Below, piece after piece: positions 5,118 through 6,336 of a DNA stretch of 6,336 nucleotides (its first letter is position 1; each line of letters opens with the position of its first letter). The stretch lies in the NCBI GenBank assembly GCA_003696125.1, contig RFHZ01000769.1, positions 1 to 6,336 of the forward strand, in the 5' to 3' direction. The position numbers and the translations under genes are program-made. The notes below the pieces were generated by a model. That model made no database searches. It had not been told where the DNA came from and was given only the letters and a program-made list of their open reading frames with translations. This DNA comes from Nitrospinota bacterium (lineage in GTDB: Bacteria > Tectomicrobia > Entotheonellia > J063).

Positions 5118-5777
5118 ATGTATACCCTTCACTCTGATGACAGGATTTCTCCTCCCTTCCCCTCTTTGTTCCCGGCAGAGGGGAAAGAGGGGAGGGGAGC
5201 AGGGGTGACGCTGATCGAGTTGTTGATCACGCTGGCCATCGGGGTTCTGCTCCTGGCCGGCCTCTATCACTTCTTCCTCGGTCAACAGCACGCCTATGCC
5301 CTCCGCGAAGAGATCGCTGTCATGCAGCAAAACCTCCGCATCGGGATCGATATCCTGGCCCGAGAGGTCCGGCTGGCCGGGTATGATCCGACGGAGACGG
5401 CAGGGGCAGGATTGTTGACCGCTGCTCCTCATGCCATCCGTTTCACCGCAGATCGCAACGGGGATGGGGACACCGATGACCCCAACGAAGATGTGATGTA
5501 CCTGCTCTACGATTCCGGAAAGGATGGGGACCTGGACCTGGGGAGAAACACGGGGGGGAGCAACCAGCCGGTGGTGGAGAACATACAGAGTCTCGACTTC
5601 GTGTACACCCTGCGCGATGGCAGCACAACGACGGCCCCTGCAGACCCGGGCCAGGTGAGCATGGTGCAGATTCGTTTAACGGCCCGCACCGCCCATCCTG
5701 ATCCTGCCTATGCCGCTAACGGGGGCTATCGGACCAAGACCCTTTCCACCCGGGTTCGACTCCCCAATCTCAAATAG
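5118..5777 (+). CDS. pilW: PilW-type minor pilin with unusual repeat-derived leader
   Basis: Predicted minor pilin, 219 aa from ATG 5118, which lies 2 nt after the pilV stop and has no clear ribosome binding site, so coupling to pilV is likely. The frame is open further upstream across pilV, but that part is a shadow of pilV. Cleavage is expected after Gly29, before VTLIELLITLAIGVLLLAGL (Glu at +5). The 29-residue leader is long and its second half (PPFPSLFPAEGKEGRGAG) is encoded by a large palindrome. NLRIGIDILAREVRLAGYDP is the hallmark PilW segment. DRNGDGDTDDPNED (112-125) and DSGKDGDLDLG (132-142) are acidic loops resembling calcium-binding DxNxDG loops. A C-terminal conserved region (PVVENIQSLDFVY) follows. 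An in-frame TTG at 5166 would give a 13-residue leader but also lacks a ribosome binding site. Confidence 0.86.
   Translation: MYTLHSDDRISPPFPSLFPAEGKEGRGAGVTLIELLITLAIGVLLLAGLYHFFLGQQHAYALREEIAVMQQNLRIGIDILAREVRLAGYDPTETAGAGLLTAAPHAIRFTADRNGDGDTDDPNEDVMYLLYDSGKDGDLDLGRNTGGSNQPVVENIQSLDFVYTLRDGSTTTAPADPGQVSMVQIRLTARTAHPDPAYAANGGYRTKTLSTRVRLPNLK
5152..5199 (+). repeat. 16-bp inverted repeat (REP-like palindrome) in the pilW leader codons
   Basis: Arm 5152-5167 (containing CCCCTCTTT) is complementary to 5184-5199 (containing AAAGAGGGG). Fifteen of 16 pairs are Watson-Crick and one is G-T, around a 16-nt loop. The C/T-rich arm, central CCCGGC and G/A-rich arm followed by GGGGTGA resemble REP-type dispersed palindromes of the CCCTCTCCC...GGGAGAGGG kind. 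There is no T-run, so it is not an intrinsic terminator. It starts 34 nt after the pilW ATG. Confidence 0.75.
5180..5205 (+). other. Canonical G-quadruplex motif on the coding strand
   Basis: Four runs of exactly four G (5180-5183, 5189-5192, 5194-5197, 5202-5205) are separated by loops of 5, 1 and 4 nt, fitting the standard G4 pattern with up to four tetrads. Folding would compete with the overlapping hairpin, since three of the runs lie wholly or partly in its loop or right arm. Whether it folds in DNA or mRNA is unknown. Confidence 0.6.
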
Positions 5778-5780
5778 TGT

Positions 5781-5785
5781 GGAGG
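5781..5785 (+). promoter_or_regulatory. Ribosome binding site of pilX
   Basis: GGAGG lies 6 nt before GTG 5792. It supports the GTG start over the in-frame ATG at 5813, which has no such site. Confidence 0.75.
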
Positions 5786-5791
5786 TGTCCG

Positions 5792-6336
5792 GTGCCAACT
5801 CTCCTGCCTGATATGTTTACGGGTCGATCAGAAGCGGTGGCCGGCTCTGTGCTCATCCATGCCCTCCTGGTGATGGCGGTCCTGACCCTGCTGGGGATAA
5901 CGGCCATAACCACGACCTCCATCGATCTGCACATCAGCGGGAACTATCGATTGGGCTGGGAGGTGTTTTATCTGGGGGAAGCCGGGGCAGAGCATGGCAG
6001 AGAGGCCTTGCGGGTCCTGAATGCCGGCAGTACCAACCCTCAATCCTTTACCGATGAGCTGACCGCGCTCACAGGGAGCAACGGACTCCTCGACGGCTAT
6101 GAGGAAGGGACCGACGATGTTCCCCTGCTGGGTCCAACCCCCTTGGGAGCAGGGACCTATACCGTGTACCTGACCAACGACCTTCTGGAAGGAGCTTCCA
6201 ATCCGATCGATAACAATGGGAAGGTCACCCTCACCGCGGTGGCGAGTGGTCCCCAGGGTTCCCAGGCCGTTGTGGAGAGCACGGTAGCCCTCTTCCCTTT
6301 TTTTCCGCTCCCGGCAGCGATCACCCTGCTCGGGAG
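5792..6336 (+). CDS. pilX: PilX-type minor pilin, 3' end outside window
   Basis: Predicted minor pilin; the frame stays open to the window end (181 complete codons), so the gene is partial. From GTG 5792 the leader is MPTLLPDMFTGRSEAVAG (18 aa), with Gly at -1. The hydrophobic helix SVLIHALLVMAVLTLLGITA follows, a typical PilX N-terminal domain. Position +5 of the mature protein is His, not the Glu of most pilins, as in several PilX/GspK-type subunits thought to sit at the tip. ISGNYRLGWEVFYLGEAGAE matches the segment following the helix in PilX proteins, and the end shows the PLPAAITLLG motif often seen before a further C-terminal region. It lies 14 bp after pilW with its own ribosome binding site. 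PilY1 would be an expected downstream partner but is not visible. Confidence 0.82.
   Translation, partial: MPTLLPDMFTGRSEAVAGSVLIHALLVMAVLTLLGITAITTTSIDLHISGNYRLGWEVFYLGEAGAEHGREALRVLNAGSTNPQSFTDELTALTGSNGLLDGYEEGTDDVPLLGPTPLGAGTYTVYLTNDLLEGASNPIDNNGKVTLTAVASGPQGSQAVVESTVALFPFFPLPAAITLLG

Noticed and set aside
5152-5199. Intrinsic terminator between pilV and pilW
   Set aside because: The hairpin is strong but no T-run follows on either strand, and it lies inside the pilW reading frame.
4268-6336. Type II secretion pseudopilin operon (gspH-I-J-K)
   Set aside because: Gene order is similar, but the third and fourth products show PilW and PilX features (REVRLAGYDP; PLPAAIT), which favours a type IV pilus. 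Flanking genes would settle it.

Overview
The window reads as a stretch of a GC-rich (roughly high-50s percent, judged by eye) Gram-negative type bacterial chromosome. All recognisable genes are on the + strand. Trehalose synthesis from glycogen sits next to a cluster of type IV pilus minor pilins, with a solitary DNA methyltransferase between them. The pilin style (PilW with Asp/Asn-Gly-rich loops, PilX with a PLPAAIT tail motif) recalls Nitrospirota, Methylomirabilota or former deltaproteobacterial genomes. That is only an impression and no taxon is claimed.

Region 1 (1-3087), carbohydrate metabolism. The window opens inside treY (maltooligosyl trehalose synthase). Only the C-terminal 525 residues are present, including the conserved THDTKR motif. 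It overlaps the start of malQ (4-alpha-glucanotransferase, GH77, 503 aa, all three catalytic acids visible) by 4 bp (ATGA). MalQ redistributes alpha-1,4-glucan chains, and TreY converts their reducing ends into maltooligosyl trehalose. The partner TreZ is presumably outside the window.

Region 2 (3088-4214), methyltransferase. A gap of 221 bp after malQ holds a near-consensus sigma70 promoter (TTGACT, 17 bp, TATAGT at 3168-3196), a leader of about 105 nt with alternative hairpins, and a purine-rich tract. It leads into a beta-class amino-methyltransferase gene (TSPPYN motif, 301 aa from ATG 3309) with no restriction enzyme gene beside it. The longer reading frame, opening at TTG 3168, would start on the -35 box and is rejected.

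Region 3 (4250-6336), minor pilins. A strong Shine-Dalgarno site precedes fimT/gspH-like, pilV-like, pilW-like and pilX-like genes, tightly spaced and probably one operon. pilX runs off the end of the window. Such proteins form the priming/tip complex of type IV pili, usually with PilY1, which would be expected downstream.

The most unusual feature is at 5152-5205. A 16-bp inverted repeat and a canonical four-run G-quadruplex motif lie inside the codons for the PilW leader peptide. It looks like a REP-type palindromic element that has become the leader. Related purine-rich tracts occur in the methyltransferase leader and, in frame, inside the methyltransferase gene. No tRNA, rRNA, CRISPR array, insertion sequence or clear intrinsic terminator was seen. 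I did not find an evidently new multi-gene system.
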